Assembly (NCBI RefSeq): GCF_000285515.1
Contig: NZ_HE610961.1
Location: 173,863 to 237,862 of the forward strand
Direction: 5' to 3'
DNA from: Paenibacillus senegalensis JC66
Lineage (GTDB): Bacteria > Bacillota > Bacilli > Paenibacillales > NBRC-103111
Length of the DNA: 64,000 bases
Shown here: piece by piece, positions 38,626 to 48,700 of the stretch
Numbering within the stretch: the first letter of the stretch is position 1
How the letters are laid out: each line of letters starts with the position of its first letter
Notes under the pieces: generated by a model
Database searches by the model: none
What the model was told of the DNA's origin: nothing
What the model saw: the letters and a program-made list of their open reading frames with translations, nothing else
Translations under genes and position numbers: made by a program

Positions 38626-41600
38626 TCAAGAACTTTGCCAAATGAAAGTCGGGAAGGATTCTCCTTCTACAATCTGCCAAATGGTATCGAATTTCCAGCC
38701 TTCATAAGTGGTTTGTAGTTTCATTTCGCTCTCACTCTTCTTTTCCCCGCGTCCATTATCCGGTTCTTGATAATAGTATGCAGCAGTAGGTGTTCCAAAT
38801 AACATACTGCCAATTAATCCGCCGACATTAGTTCCGGAGGAAGGATCTATATCTGTCACCACGCCTTTTGCATAGGCATTCTCTATAGTACTTCCGCCGC
38901 CAATATTGCCGATAAGGCCGCCAACGTTATTGTCCCCTGTTACATAGCCGGTTGCATAGGCGTCTCGGACGGTTCCGGAAGAACCCCCAATCAGGCCGCC
39001 CACATTAACGCTGCCTGCCACGTCCCCTGTCGCAAACACCTCGCTTACCTCTGTAAGCATTTCCTTTTGCCCGATCAGGCCGCCGACGTACAACGATCCA
39101 TTCACATCACCTGTTGCATATGATTTGGTAACCTCTCCTCCAAACATTCTGTGAAACCCAATAAGACCGCCAACCGCTGAATTTCCTGTTACCATGACAT
39201 TCGCACTGGACTCCGTAATTGTACCTGCATTCAAGCCGACTAAACCGCCAACCTGACTATCCCCTTCCACTTTACCGGAAACCGTTACGTTCGTAACGGA
39301 ACTGCCTTCGCTCATCACACCTGCCACTGAACCAACGCTCCTTCCTGCTACACCGTCCTCATCTGACCCCGGGCTTTTGATGTCCACATTCTCCAATGTC
39401 AGATTCCGAATCTCCCCGCCATAAGCAATGGTTGAAAACAACCCTAATGCCTGGGCGCCTGTACCTTCGCTGCCCGTCCTCCGGATCATAAGATTCGAGA
39501 TGGTATGCCCCTTTCCGTCAAATACACCCTGGAATCCAGTCCCGGATCCATGCCCGATCGGAATCCAACCGCCCGGATCGTTGTAGTCTTCCAGGTTATC
39601 AGGCATATCGATGTCTGCGTTTAATTGGAAGTGAGCATCCAAATGTTTGCTCACATTTGCGAGTTGACCGAGACTTTCGATCTCATAAGGTTCGGCTTCC
39701 GTACCTGCACCACGTGCAAAGCGCACCACTTGGACCGAATCGCTGTCAAGCAATAATTCGGCTCCGTCCATTTTCAACGTGAAGCGAAGAGTAACATCTT
39801 CGGGATTGGCATCAGAATCGAGACCCTGCAGCAATAAATTGCGAAAAATAACGACGCCGTCCACAACATTAGCGGCTGGTGTTTCCTTAAAGCTGACTCC
39901 GGTGTCGGATTCAGCGATCGTAGCCTGCACTTCTAGCAGGCCCAGCTTCTCAATTGGATTCTCATACTCATCTGCCACCTGGACAATCGCTTCGAAAGCT
40001 TCATCCTCCGTAATGACCTTGCCCGGCTTCTGCTTCCATGTGAGCTTGCTTGGTTCGGCAGGCTGCGGTGTGATCGTAAATGGGGTTGACTCATCTTCCG
40101 GTTCAACCACATCGATCAAGATCGTCTGCTCGGCAGCATGATGCAAGACGAGATTTGCTGATGCCTTACCATTGGTGAATGCGAGTAATCGTTCCGTAGA
40201 AGCTCCAATCAACGGCGTTCCCGCGAAGCTGCCGGCTGTTCCGCTTGGCGCGTTCGTATATCCGCTCACCGTCACCATCTTCTCCCCGTTGAAGTCCGAA
40301 TCGACGCTGCCATCGGAACGATAAACTGTGAATGTTACCGGGATGTTCTCTCCGGCTACGACAAGTTCGGCCGCGATTGCGATGTCTGCATACAATGCCT
40401 TGCGAACAACCGAAACCGGAATGCTGGCCGTATAATCTGCGTATTCCACCCAAACCATCGTTGTACCGTATCCTTCAGCAGTCACGATGCCGTCCGTCAC
40501 CGAAGCGACGGTTTCGTCATCCGAGTGCCATACCGCTTCAGCGGTTACATCAACCGACGTTTCATCACTCCAATGCGCCGTCAGCCTGATGCTCTCCGTC
40601 TCCCTAATCCCGTTGAAGGATAGGCTTTCCGGTGCGTGCGTGATAAAGCTCAAAGTCGGCTCTGGCTCTGGTCCCGTCCCCGGCTCTGGCTCCGGTCCCG
40701 TCCCCGGCTCTGGCTCATTCCCCGAATCCGAACCGGGATGATGGCTTGGATTGTAGCTTCCGCTATCAATGATGGTCGCCTTCCCATCCATGATCAATTC
40801 GATGATCCTTGCTCCGTTCAGGAGGTATATCACAGAATCCGATACTTCTTCCGTCACATGCAGCAGACCGATGACCGCCCTTATGAAACGCAACTCCATG
40901 TCGCTGCCGAACAACGTGACACGCTGAAACCCTTCTCCAACCAGATCTCTCGCTGCCTCCAACAAGGCTGGAGAATAGACGACCGTTTCCGTAATGACGG
41001 TATCCCCGGATACAACGATATGAACCGCACCGTTCTCCTTCTCAATAATGAGCCGAATCACGGTGCTGTCCTGCAGGCGGATGCTTTCACTTCCCCCGCC
41101 GTGCACGTTCATCGTTCCGCCCACATCCACATTTTGCAGGTCTACATCGCCTTCACCGACTTCTTTCGCAATGATGACATCGCCCTCAACGATCAAGTTT
41201 CGGAGCGTCGTATCCGGTGCGGCCACGATTACGTCTCCGGCAATTCGTAGCGGACTGCCGCTATCCGGACCAAAAGTGTCTCCTGCTGCGTCAATGATCA
41301 CACGCTCGTCCACCGCTTCCGCTTCTTCTTCCTCTTCCGTAGCGGTCTCACCCCATGTTTCACGCGCCCGATCCAATAACACAATCGCTTCCGCCCGGCT
41401 CAGTGATCGCTCCGGTTGAAACTGTCCACCCGGGTAGCCGCTCACAATGCCGTGTGCCGTGACGGCGCCCACCGCGCCTCGACTCCAATCGGCGAGCTCC
41501 GCTTCGTCAAGGAAGGAGGCCGCCGCTGCCGGGTCGGGAGGAAGCGCCAATAGATGATGCAGCATCTGTGCCGCTTCCTGCCGGCTCACCTCCTGCATCG

Positions 41601-41964
41601 GCCGGAACGTATGGTCTTCATAACCACTGACATATCCCGCCTGAACCGCTATCGCTACCGCTGGCGCGTACCAGTCATCCTCGTCCACATCGTGAAAGGG
41701 ATTCGCTGCACCTGCCGCAAATCCGAACGCACGATTGATAAAAACGACAAATTCCGCGCGCGTAATCGGCTGATCCGGCCGAATGGATCCGTCAGGATAA
41801 CCATCCAGCATGTTCATATGGATCCATTTTTTAATCGTTTCATTTGCCCAATGGCCGGCATAATCGGCTTTCTCTGCCGAGCTGGCCTGAATCGCTGGCG
41901 CGATACCTCCCGCCGTGAGGCACAGCGTCAGGACAAGGCTAATCACTAAGTTCAGCCTCTTCAC
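38626..41964 (-). CDS. Large surface SLH protein with GLUG repeats (about 1112 aa)
   Basis: After a signal peptide (KRLNLVISLVLTLCLTAGGI, ending IQASSA) come three N-terminal SLH domains (DYAGHWANETIKKWIHMNML, GYPDGSIRPDQPITRAEFVV, and so on). A beta-solenoid-like segment and a Gly/Pro/Glu linker (SGNEPEPGTGPEPEPGTG) follow. Big-like domains lead to a C-terminal region with GLUG-type repeats (VGGLIGQ, VGGLIGG, VGGLIGN) starting at YEIESLGQLANVSKHLDAHF. I start it at GTG 41964, behind GGGGAGGTTATAT, since the longer frame has no signal-like start. The role is probably adhesion or wall architecture. A direct repeat at 42057 lies upstream. Confidence 0.85.
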   Translation of the reverse strand: MKRLNLVISLVLTLCLTAGGIAPAIQASSAEKADYAGHWANETIKKWIHMNMLDGYPDGSIRPDQPITRAEFVVFINRAFGFAAGAANPFHDVDEDDWYAPAVAIAVQAGYVSGYEDHTFRPMQEVSRQEAAQMLHHLLALPPDPAAAASFLDEAELADWSRGAVGAVTAHGIVSGYPGGQFQPERSLSRAEAIVLLDRARETWGETATEEEEEAEAVDERVIIDAAGDTFGPDSGSPLRIAGDVIVAAPDTTLRNLIVEGDVIIAKEVGEGDVDLQNVDVGGTMNVHGGGSESIRLQDSTVIRLIIEKENGAVHIVVSGDTVITETVVYSPALLEAARDLVGEGFQRVTLFGSDMELRFIRAVIGLLHVTEEVSDSVIYLLNGARIIELIMDGKATIIDSGSYNPSHHPGSDSGNEPEPGTGPEPEPGTGPEPEPTLSFITHAPESLSFNGIRETESIRLTAHWSDETSVDVTAEAVWHSDDETVASVTDGIVTAEGYGTTMVWVEYADYTASIPVSVVRKALYADIAIAAELVVAGENIPVTFTVYRSDGSVDSDFNGEKMVTVSGYTNAPSGTAGSFAGTPLIGASTERLLAFTNGKASANLVLHHAAEQTILIDVVEPEDESTPFTITPQPAEPSKLTWKQKPGKVITEDEAFEAIVQVADEYENPIEKLGLLEVQATIAESDTGVSFKETPAANVVDGVVIFRNLLLQGLDSDANPEDVTLRFTLKMDGAELLLDSDSVQVVRFARGAGTEAEPYEIESLGQLANVSKHLDAHFQLNADIDMPDNLEDYNDPGGWIPIGHGSGTGFQGVFDGKGHTISNLMIRRTGSEGTGAQALGLFSTIAYGGEIRNLTLENVDIKSPGSDEDGVAGRSVGSVAGVMSEGSSVTNVTVSGKVEGDSQVGGLVGLNAGTITESSANVMVTGNSAVGGLIGFHRMFGGEVTKSYATGDVNGSLYVGGLIGQKEMLTEVSEVFATGDVAGSVNVGGLIGGSSGTVRDAYATGYVTGDNNVGGLIGNIGGGSTIENAYAKGVVTDIDPSSGTNVGGLIGSMLFGTPTAAYYYQEPDNGRGEKKSESEMKLQTTYEGWKFDTIWQIVEGESFPTFIWQSS

Positions 41965-42056
41965 ATATATAACCTCCCCCATTGAACCCATTACGTTGGT
42001 TTTCATATACCAACATCGTCTCGTCCTAATCATTCTATCTCCGAAAATCGCTTATA

Positions 42057-42075
42057 GGGTTAAAGCTTGGTTAAA
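42057..42075. promoter_or_regulatory. 11-bp-phased GGTTAAAG direct repeat, site A
   Basis: GGTTAAAG occurs at 42057-42064 and 42068-42075, 11 bases apart, about 93 bases upstream of the large SLH gene start. One helical turn between half-sites is the arrangement bound by OmpR/PhoB-type regulators. Confidence 0.6.
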
Positions 42076-42201
42076 GGAAGACGATCCGTGCTAGTCATGC
42101 GTAATAATCAAGTATTATGAATAGTGCCGCCAACCGGGGATCAAAAAAGGAGAGAGTGCACGACTGCCTCTCTCTGTAAATTCCTTATTCGACTTCTTTG
42201 T

Positions 42202-43074
42202 TCATTTGATCTCGTCCAGTACCCTAACCAGTACAACTGCTGCTTCCGCACGCGTTACTTCCCGCTTAGGGCGGAAGCTTCCGTCCGGGTAACCATTTAT
42301 TATCCCAGCCGCTTGCAGGAGGGCGACCGCCTCCCCAGCCCAGTTCGCGATGTCAGACTGATCGGTAAACGTCAACGGTTCAATCGGCTGCGCCGGCAAC
42401 TTCATCACACGCATGATGATTAACGCCAACTGTTCCCTCGTAATCGGATCGTTCACACCAAATATCGTCTCATCATAGCCCGTTATGATATCGTGCTCCG
42501 CTGCTGCAGCAATTGCATCACGCGCCCAATGATGTTCACTGTCGGCAAATAGATGGCCGTTGCCTCCCTCCAGATTCAACGCCTGCACCACCATCGTTAC
42601 AAATTCAGCGCGTGCCATCGTCTGATCCGGTTGGAACGTACCATCAGGATACCCGTTCACTGCGCCCCATGCAGCCAGACGATAAATCTCGTTTTTCGCC
42701 CAGTGGCTGTCAAGATCAGCGAAAGACGGCCCGGAATATTGCGGCTCTCCTCGTTCCTTTTGTTCCGGCTCTTCAGCCTCGGGTTCGTCCGTCTCCACCA
42801 GCCGTGCAATGGCTGCAAAAACCGCTAAGTGATCGATCGTGCCGCTGACCGTTCCCTGATCCCGATCGACTGCGATGGCCGGAACCGGGCCAAAGTCATC
42901 TTCGTTCCAGCCCGTAATCATCGCCGAACCATCTTCGTTAACCTCATAGGTATACGGCACTTCCTCAAATGGTCCATCGTCCGCACTCACCTCCAAAACA
43001 GGCACACCTAGTCCCAGCAACAAAGCGAAAACGATCATCAACACCCATGAAAACAGTCGACCGTTTACTTGCAT
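42202..43074 (-). CDS. SLH-domain surface protein (about 290 aa)
   Basis: A signal peptide (GRLFSWVLMIVFALLLGLGV) is followed by a short beta segment that resembles the ZU5-like end of the 973-aa protein (GTVSGTIDHLAVFAAIARLV). An acidic linker and three C-terminal SLH domains follow (SFADLDSHWAKNEIYRLAAW, GYPDGTFQPDQTMARAEFVT, ADSEHHWARDAIAAAAEHDI, GYPDGSFRPKREVTRAEAAV). It looks like a shortened version of larger relatives with the middle deleted. I use the ATG at 43074, behind GGAGAGAGTGGG. It is divergent from the response regulator gene. Confidence 0.85.
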   Translation of the reverse strand: MQVNGRLFSWVLMIVFALLLGLGVPVLEVSADDGPFEEVPYTYEVNEDGSAMITGWNEDDFGPVPAIAVDRDQGTVSGTIDHLAVFAAIARLVETDEPEAEEPEQKERGEPQYSGPSFADLDSHWAKNEIYRLAAWGAVNGYPDGTFQPDQTMARAEFVTMVVQALNLEGGNGHLFADSEHHWARDAIAAAAEHDIITGYDETIFGVNDPITREQLALIIMRVMKLPAQPIEPLTFTDQSDIANWAGEAVALLQAAGIINGYPDGSFRPKREVTRAEAAVVLVRVLDEIK

Positions 43075-43138
43075 CAAACCCACTCTCTCCTCTCGTTCCT
43101 GCATCCCCGTCATTTTACCATCGGGAATAGAGCTCCTC

Positions 43139-43157
43139 GGTTAAAGCTCGGTTAAAG
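43139..43157. promoter_or_regulatory. 11-bp-phased GGTTAAAG direct repeat, site B
   Basis: GGTTAAAG at 43139-43146 and 43150-43157 repeats the arrangement and even the flanking AGCT of site A. It lies in the divergent region between the 290-aa SLH gene and the response regulator, 38 bases upstream of the regulator's -10 box. Confidence 0.6.
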
Positions 43158-43194
43158 GCTCATGTAAAACACTAGGATTACGAGAGCAATTCCG

Positions 43195-43200
43195 TATAAT
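43195..43200 (+). promoter_or_regulatory. -10 box of the two-component operon
   Basis: A perfect TATAAT lies 36 bases before the response regulator start, but the -35 position (CTAGGA) is poor. A weak -35 with phased repeats upstream is typical of activator-dependent promoters. Confidence 0.55.
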
Positions 43201-43236
43201 GAAAAAGAGAAATGATCGCAGAACGGGGGATCGTCC

Positions 43237-43926
43237 GTGGAAGGTCAAAAAATACTAGTAGTAGATAATGAGGAGGAAATCCGCGACATCCTGAAGCTGC
43301 ACCTGGAGAACGCCTCGATGCAGGTCTTTGAAGCTGATTCGGGCCAGTGTGCCTTGTCCATTCTTAGCCAGGAGCCCATTGATTTAATCGTGCTGGATCT
43401 GATGATGGAGCAGATGGACGGTTGGGGAGTCCTGAAATATATGAAGCAGCATCAGTTGAGAACTCCCGTGATTGTACTCAGTGCCAGACAGCTGGAATCG
43501 GACAAAATCGAAACCCTTGGCCTGGGTGCTGATGATTATGTGACGAAGCCCTTCAGCCCCGGCGAACTGATCGCCCGGATCCAGGCGATTCTTAGAAGAA
43601 GCAAGCCGGACTTGCGGATCAAGCAGTTCAAGCTGGGTTCAAGCATCTTTGATGTTGAAGGTTCCTTCATCCAGAGCTCTTCCGGAACAACCCCTCTGTC
43701 GCCTATTGAAGGAGCGATGCTTGAACTTTTTCTGCAAAACCCCGGCAAGGTTTTCACCCATAAAGAAATTTTCCGGGAAGTGTGGAAGCTGGATCATGCA
43801 GACAACAACTCGGTCAAAGTGTACGTGAATTATTTAAGAAAAAAAATCGGAGATGACCCGGCAAAACCGAAGTATATCCAGACGATTCGGGGGATCGGTT
43901 ATCGTTTTATGGGGGACCCGTCATGA
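43237..43926 (+). CDS. OmpR/PhoB-family response regulator
   Basis: The 229-residue protein has a receiver domain (KILVVDNEEEIRDILKLHLE, phospho-acceptor Asp in IDLIVLDLMMEQMDGWGVL, switch Lys in DYVTKPFSPGEL). A C-terminal winged-helix follows (SPIEGAMLELFLQNPGKVFT, NNSVKVYVNYLRKKIGDDPA, IQTIRGIGYRF). It starts at GTG after GGGGGATC. The kinase gene follows with a 4-base ATGA overlap. The nearby SLH genes and phased direct repeats suggest it controls surface proteins. Confidence 0.95.
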   Translation: MEGQKILVVDNEEEIRDILKLHLENASMQVFEADSGQCALSILSQEPIDLIVLDLMMEQMDGWGVLKYMKQHQLRTPVIVLSARQLESDKIETLGLGADDYVTKPFSPGELIARIQAILRRSKPDLRIKQFKLGSSIFDVEGSFIQSSSGTTPLSPIEGAMLELFLQNPGKVFTHKEIFREVWKLDHADNNSVKVYVNYLRKKIGDDPAKPKYIQTIRGIGYRFMGDPS

Positions 43927-45342
43927 CTCTGAAGGGCAAGCTGTGGCTGCTGCTACTGGCCAGTTCCTTGACCTCCCTGCTATTGCTGAATAGCTGCTGT
44001 GATCGGGCTGCTCTTTAACCAAGGTTATACGCACCAGAATTTGAATGAACTCGGCGATCAGCTGAGCCGTGAGGCGGAACAAGCCGGAGCTGATTCTGAG
44101 CAGATTCTAGAACGGCTAGCCGATTTTCGGAAAGAACACCCGCTCATTGATCTTGCCTGGCTGGGGGCAAACGGTGAATTGCACTATGCAACCGACGGCC
44201 GTACCACAGACTATGACATGAATGAGTTGATGAACCGATTTTTGAATATGCCGTCCAGCCTATGGGAGAAAGGGGCGGACATCACCCTCCTCTTCGATTG
44301 GCAGCGGGAAGGGCGGCAGCAGTTTCTGGTAATGATGCTGCCCAGCGACGTTATGCAAGGCAGTCAAATTTTTGTCTATATTCAGGACAGCGCCCAGTTC
44401 ATCCAGCTGCTCCTCCCAGTGGCCCTATTCATTGTGACGCCTTATGTATTTGCTCTGTTTTTCTTCTTCCGGTTAAACCGTCGCTTGCAAAAGTTGAATC
44501 ATGCCATGAATGCATTTGATGCGAACGGTTCCCTTATGCCCATTGAGAGCCAATCCAAAGACGAAATCGGTCAGCTGACGCGCAGCTTCAACGACATGTC
44601 TGCCCGCATCCGTTCCAACGTTGCGCGGATACAGGAGCTGGAAGTCAAGCGCAAGTCGCTCATCGCTGATATTTCCCATGATTTGAGAACACCGCTAACT
44701 ATGATCATAGGCTATGCCGAGTCTTTGGACGGGCAAGTCGTGAAACTCCCGGAGGAAAGGAAAAAATTTACGTCCAACTTATTGAGACGGGCCAGATATA
44801 TGGAAGTGCTCTTGCAGAAGTTGCTGGAAATCGCGCAGCTGGATACGTATAAAGACCGTGTCCAATTCATTCGTCAAGACTTAGGAGAGACAATCCGGCT
44901 CATTGCCGCTGACTACATCCCGATGGTGGAGTCGCTCTCGATTGACATGGATGTCCACATTCCGGAGGAACCACTCTATGCGTCTTTCGATCAACCTCTA
45001 ATGGAAAGAGCGCTGCGGAACTTGATTGAAAACGCCTTACAGCATGGGGGAGAAGGCAACTATTTGGGCATTTTTCTGAATAAAAGGGAAGATCATGTCC
45101 ATATCACCATTGCCGATCATGGCCCCGGTATTGACGCAGTAAAACAGAAGCTTATCTTCGAACGCTTTTACCGGGGGTCAGAAGCTCGTGGCGGTGAAGG
45201 ACTGGGCCTCGGCTTATCCATCGTTCAGGAAGTGGCTAATGCCCATAAAGGGCGCGTGCACATGGAGAGCCTTCCGAACGAAAAAACGACGTTTACCTTA
45301 ATCCTGCCACTTGACCCGGGAACGATGCGGGCTTCATCGTAA
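43923..45342 (+). pseudogene. Sensor histidine kinase, frameshifted after TM1
   Basis: The ATG overlapping the regulator stop begins MTLKGKLWLLLLASSLTSLL and then runs out of frame. Removing one A from CTGAATAGC (43988-43990) joins it to IAAVIGLLFNQGYTHQ, completing the first membrane helix. The rest is intact: extracytoplasmic domain, second helix (LLLPVALFIVTPYVFALFFF), HAMP, phospho-acceptor ISHDLRTPLTMIIGYAESL, and ATPase motifs LIENALQHGGEGN, ADHGPGID and GEGLGLGLSIV. The restored protein is about 473 residues. The remaining downstream frame could start only at GTG 43999 without a ribosome site. It is either a real mutation or a sequence error. Confidence 0.75.
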
Positions 45343-45777
45343 CCGAATGTTTGCCAGATGGTACCGCCCCGCCTTCATCCAATTGAGTCTCGGACGTCAG
45401 CGAATGACGATGCCTCCAAATGCGGACGCTGTCGGATGCGTATCTCCTTCGTCATCGAGTATGCATCTAGTCATTACTTGAAATAACGGATTATTTCGAT
45501 GTTTACGGAGAGTTCGGCAAACAACTCGATTCGATCGTCGTTACTTTTGCAGAAATTAACTCCTGATATAAAAACCCCCTATTAACAAACAGATTTTTTT
45601 ATCTGTCTGTCAATAGGGGTGTATGAGCATAGCGGTCGGTTATTTCTGGATTAATAGAGCCGGAGAAGAAACCCGACCTAAGGAAGTTTTGCAGGAGACG
45701 GATGTCATCCGCTTCCTGTTTCTTTCCTCAGCATATCGCTGCTCTCTTATATAAGCGTGTCCGGTCACAATTCATTG
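45343..45777. other. Intergenic stretch with a long hairpin
   Basis: This 435-bp gap between convergent genes has no supported gene. Its main feature is the hairpin at 45574-45620. The left part (45343-45560) shows no fold or repeat I can support. Confidence 0.5.
45574..45620. terminator. Long imperfect hairpin, probable bidirectional terminator
   Basis: ACCCCCTATTAACAAACAGA pairs with a complementary arm ending AATAGGGGT, about 20 bp with few mismatches, around a T-rich loop. It lies between the convergent kinase and giant SLH genes. The stem is longer than usual terminators, and a small mobile-element remnant is the alternative. Confidence 0.6.
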
Positions 45778-48700
45778 TCAGTTGGTCGATTCACCTGCCG
45801 GAAGATGGCGGGAAGCAGCCTCGATCGCAGCAAATGCCCAGTGGGTCACCGGAACATCGTCCCAGGATGGGCTGATCGATTCGTCTAACAGCGGCTCGCG
45901 ACCGGTAAGGCGATTCAGTACGGTAACCGCCTCGGCTCGCGTCACCTCCCGGTCAGGACGAAACGTGCCATCCTCGTAGCCCTCGATCCATCCCTGCCCG
46001 GCTGACACGGCCACATACGCCTCAGCCCAATGACCGGCCGTATCGCCAAATTGCGCAGCGGACGCGGCCCCTCCCGCTTCGTTATGCCAACGGACCGCTA
46101 TGGCGGCGAATTCCGCCCGCGTTACCGGTTCGCCAGGAGCAAACAAACCGGAGCTTCTCCCTTCCACGATGCCTTCAGATGTCAGACGGCTGATCGCCGC
46201 AGCCGCCCAATGACTATCGGTCATATCCGCATAGGGAAGCCGGATTGGCTCACCGCTCGCCGCTGGAGACAGACGGTCGAACAATACGGCCAGCTCCGCC
46301 CGCGTCAGCGTGTCCTCCGGGCGGAATGTGCCGTCTTCGTACCCGTTCACGTACGCTTCCAGCGATCCGCCTTCACCATCTGAATCTATCAACGGCTGTG
46401 GCAGCCGCACGATGGCAAACGTACTGAACTTGTCGACCTCAACCTCCAGACCGGCCAGGCGCCCCGTGCTGTCGTCCAAGCTAACCTTGGAAGGACGAAG
46501 CAGCACATTCTCGCCGTCGCTGTGCTCGATATAGACTGCCCATCGGCTTAAATCGGTCTCACCCGGAGCCTCATCCAACGGCAAATATACACCAACCGTT
46601 CGACCTTCGAGCTTAGTCTCGATGCGCACGGGGACACCGACGATATTCGCCGCAGATTCCGAGTCCTGTCCTTTCTCCCTCCACAACGTCTCGTTTGCAA
46701 GGAAACGCTCGGTCAGGGCCGATCGTTCATCCTCCTGGATCGGCGAGATTACAAGCACGAGGTCACTGCCGCCCGCAGCAGCAGCATAGTGCCGCAGTGC
46801 TTCAGCCGATAGGCGGATCGTACCGTAGGACGAAGCGATTACCAGTTCAGCATCCCGCTCAGCCAGCAGCGCAGCTGCCGCGCTGCGAACTGTCACGTGG
46901 AGCTCGTCTGCAGGTTCGGTGGACGAATCGCGAATCTCCAGCCTAAATGAAAGGTCATCCGTATCTCCTGCCGACCTCAGTGCTCGATCGATTGCGGACT
47001 CCTCGAGAATAACTGCATCCTTCACTCTACCTTCTGACATACTGCGTACAAGTTCAACTTCGAAGACACTGCTGCTTTGTCCACCAACGTCCACAATTGC
47101 CCTCCGGTCGCCGCCTCCGATCAGCTGACCGTCTCCGAACCACCCCGGACCTGTGCCTGGATTCGCTGCACGCCGTTCCACAACAATCGTGTACGTACGC
47201 TCGCTGCCGTTTTGAGCCGTTACCTTAACCCGCAGCTCATTGACGCCAACTCGCAGCGGCACAGATGATATTGCAGCGGTCCCGACGTAATCACGTTCGC
47301 CTACACGAAGAACCGCCAGCGGATCTAGCGTTGCTGCGGAAAGTCCGAGCTCTCGCACCCTGTTAGGCACCCGGAGTTCATACCGCGTCACATCAGGATG
47401 GAAATTCGGGCTCAGTGCGGCGCCGGTCAAGGTGAGCGAGCTCAGCTCTGTCACCGCTGGCAGGTCGCGCTTCACGACAAGAGTATAGTCGCGAACCGTA
47501 CCATCCTGCGCCGTCACTCTCACAACGATGGTGTTGTCGCCAACCTGCAGCGCGATTGGCTCCGAAGGCTGACCGCGCTCCACAGGTATGCCATTGACCG
47601 TTACGGTTGCATGCGGGTTCGTTGGCACGGCGGTTACAGTCACGCTGCTGACAAGGTGAGGAACTACCGTCTTATAAACTTTGCCATCGCCGCCGGGATC
47701 CGGTATTACCACCGCACCTTCAATCGACAGCGTGTGCACAGTTGCATCCGAGGACAGCTGCGGTTCTCCCGGCGGCTGCTCCGGTTCCCCCGGCGGCTGC
47801 TCCGGTTCCCCCGGCGGCTGCTCCGGTTCCCCCGGCGGCTGCTCCGGCTCCCCCGGCGGCTGCTCTGGCCCCTCAGGCGGCTGCTCTGGCCCCTCAGGCG
47901 GCTGCTCCGGACCGGGATCTACCGTTTGCGGCTGGCGCTCGATCGCCAAAACATACGTGCGCTCACTGCCGTTTTGTGCCGTTACCTTGATCCGCAGCTC
48001 ATTGTCGCCAACCTGCAGCGGTACGAACGGCACACTCGCCACTCCGACAAAGCCTTGTTCTCCGATCGTAATGCCTGCCAGCGGATCTGCCGAAACTGCC
48101 TGCAATCCAATCCCGTACACCGAATACGTGACGCTTCCTTCATAATATGTCAAGTCAGGGCGAAAATCCGTATTCAGCTCCATCCCGGTCAGCGTGAGTG
48201 AGCTCAGCTCCGCAACCGCTGGTAAGTCCCGCTTCACGACAAGAGAATAATCGCGAATCGTCCCGTCCTGCGCCCTGACCTGCACTGTGATTATGTTGTC
48301 ACCGACCTTCAGCGCAACCGGTTCAGAAGGCTGGCCGCGCTCCACAGGAACACCGTTGACCGTTGCGGTTGCATGCCGCTCTGAAGGCACGGCGGTGACC
48401 ATCACGCTTTCCACGATATAGGGCACAGCGGCCTCATAAACCGATTCGTCGTCATTCGGCACTACCTCTACGCTGCCAGGATCGAGAGTTAGTGTCCGCA
48501 GCGCTGCGTCCGATGAAGGATTAATCAGCAGATAAGGCTGATTCGTCTCATTCTCCCGGCTGTGAATCCGAACTGGAGTCGCTTTTAAATCCTCATCCAG
48601 CAGCCGGATTGTCGCGATCCGGTCTGTCGCTGCCTGATTGGCGACAAACTGTGTCACGTCGAACCGATGCCAGCCAGCATCGCGCACGGTGATTTTGCCC

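Noticed and set aside
40640-40741. Tandem EPEPGTGP repeats as a separate element
   Set aside because: They are an in-frame linker of the large SLH protein and need no other explanation.
45574-45620. Insertion sequence or MITE
   Set aside because: The inverted repeat has a loop of a few bases, no target duplication was seen, and it sits where a terminator between convergent genes is expected.
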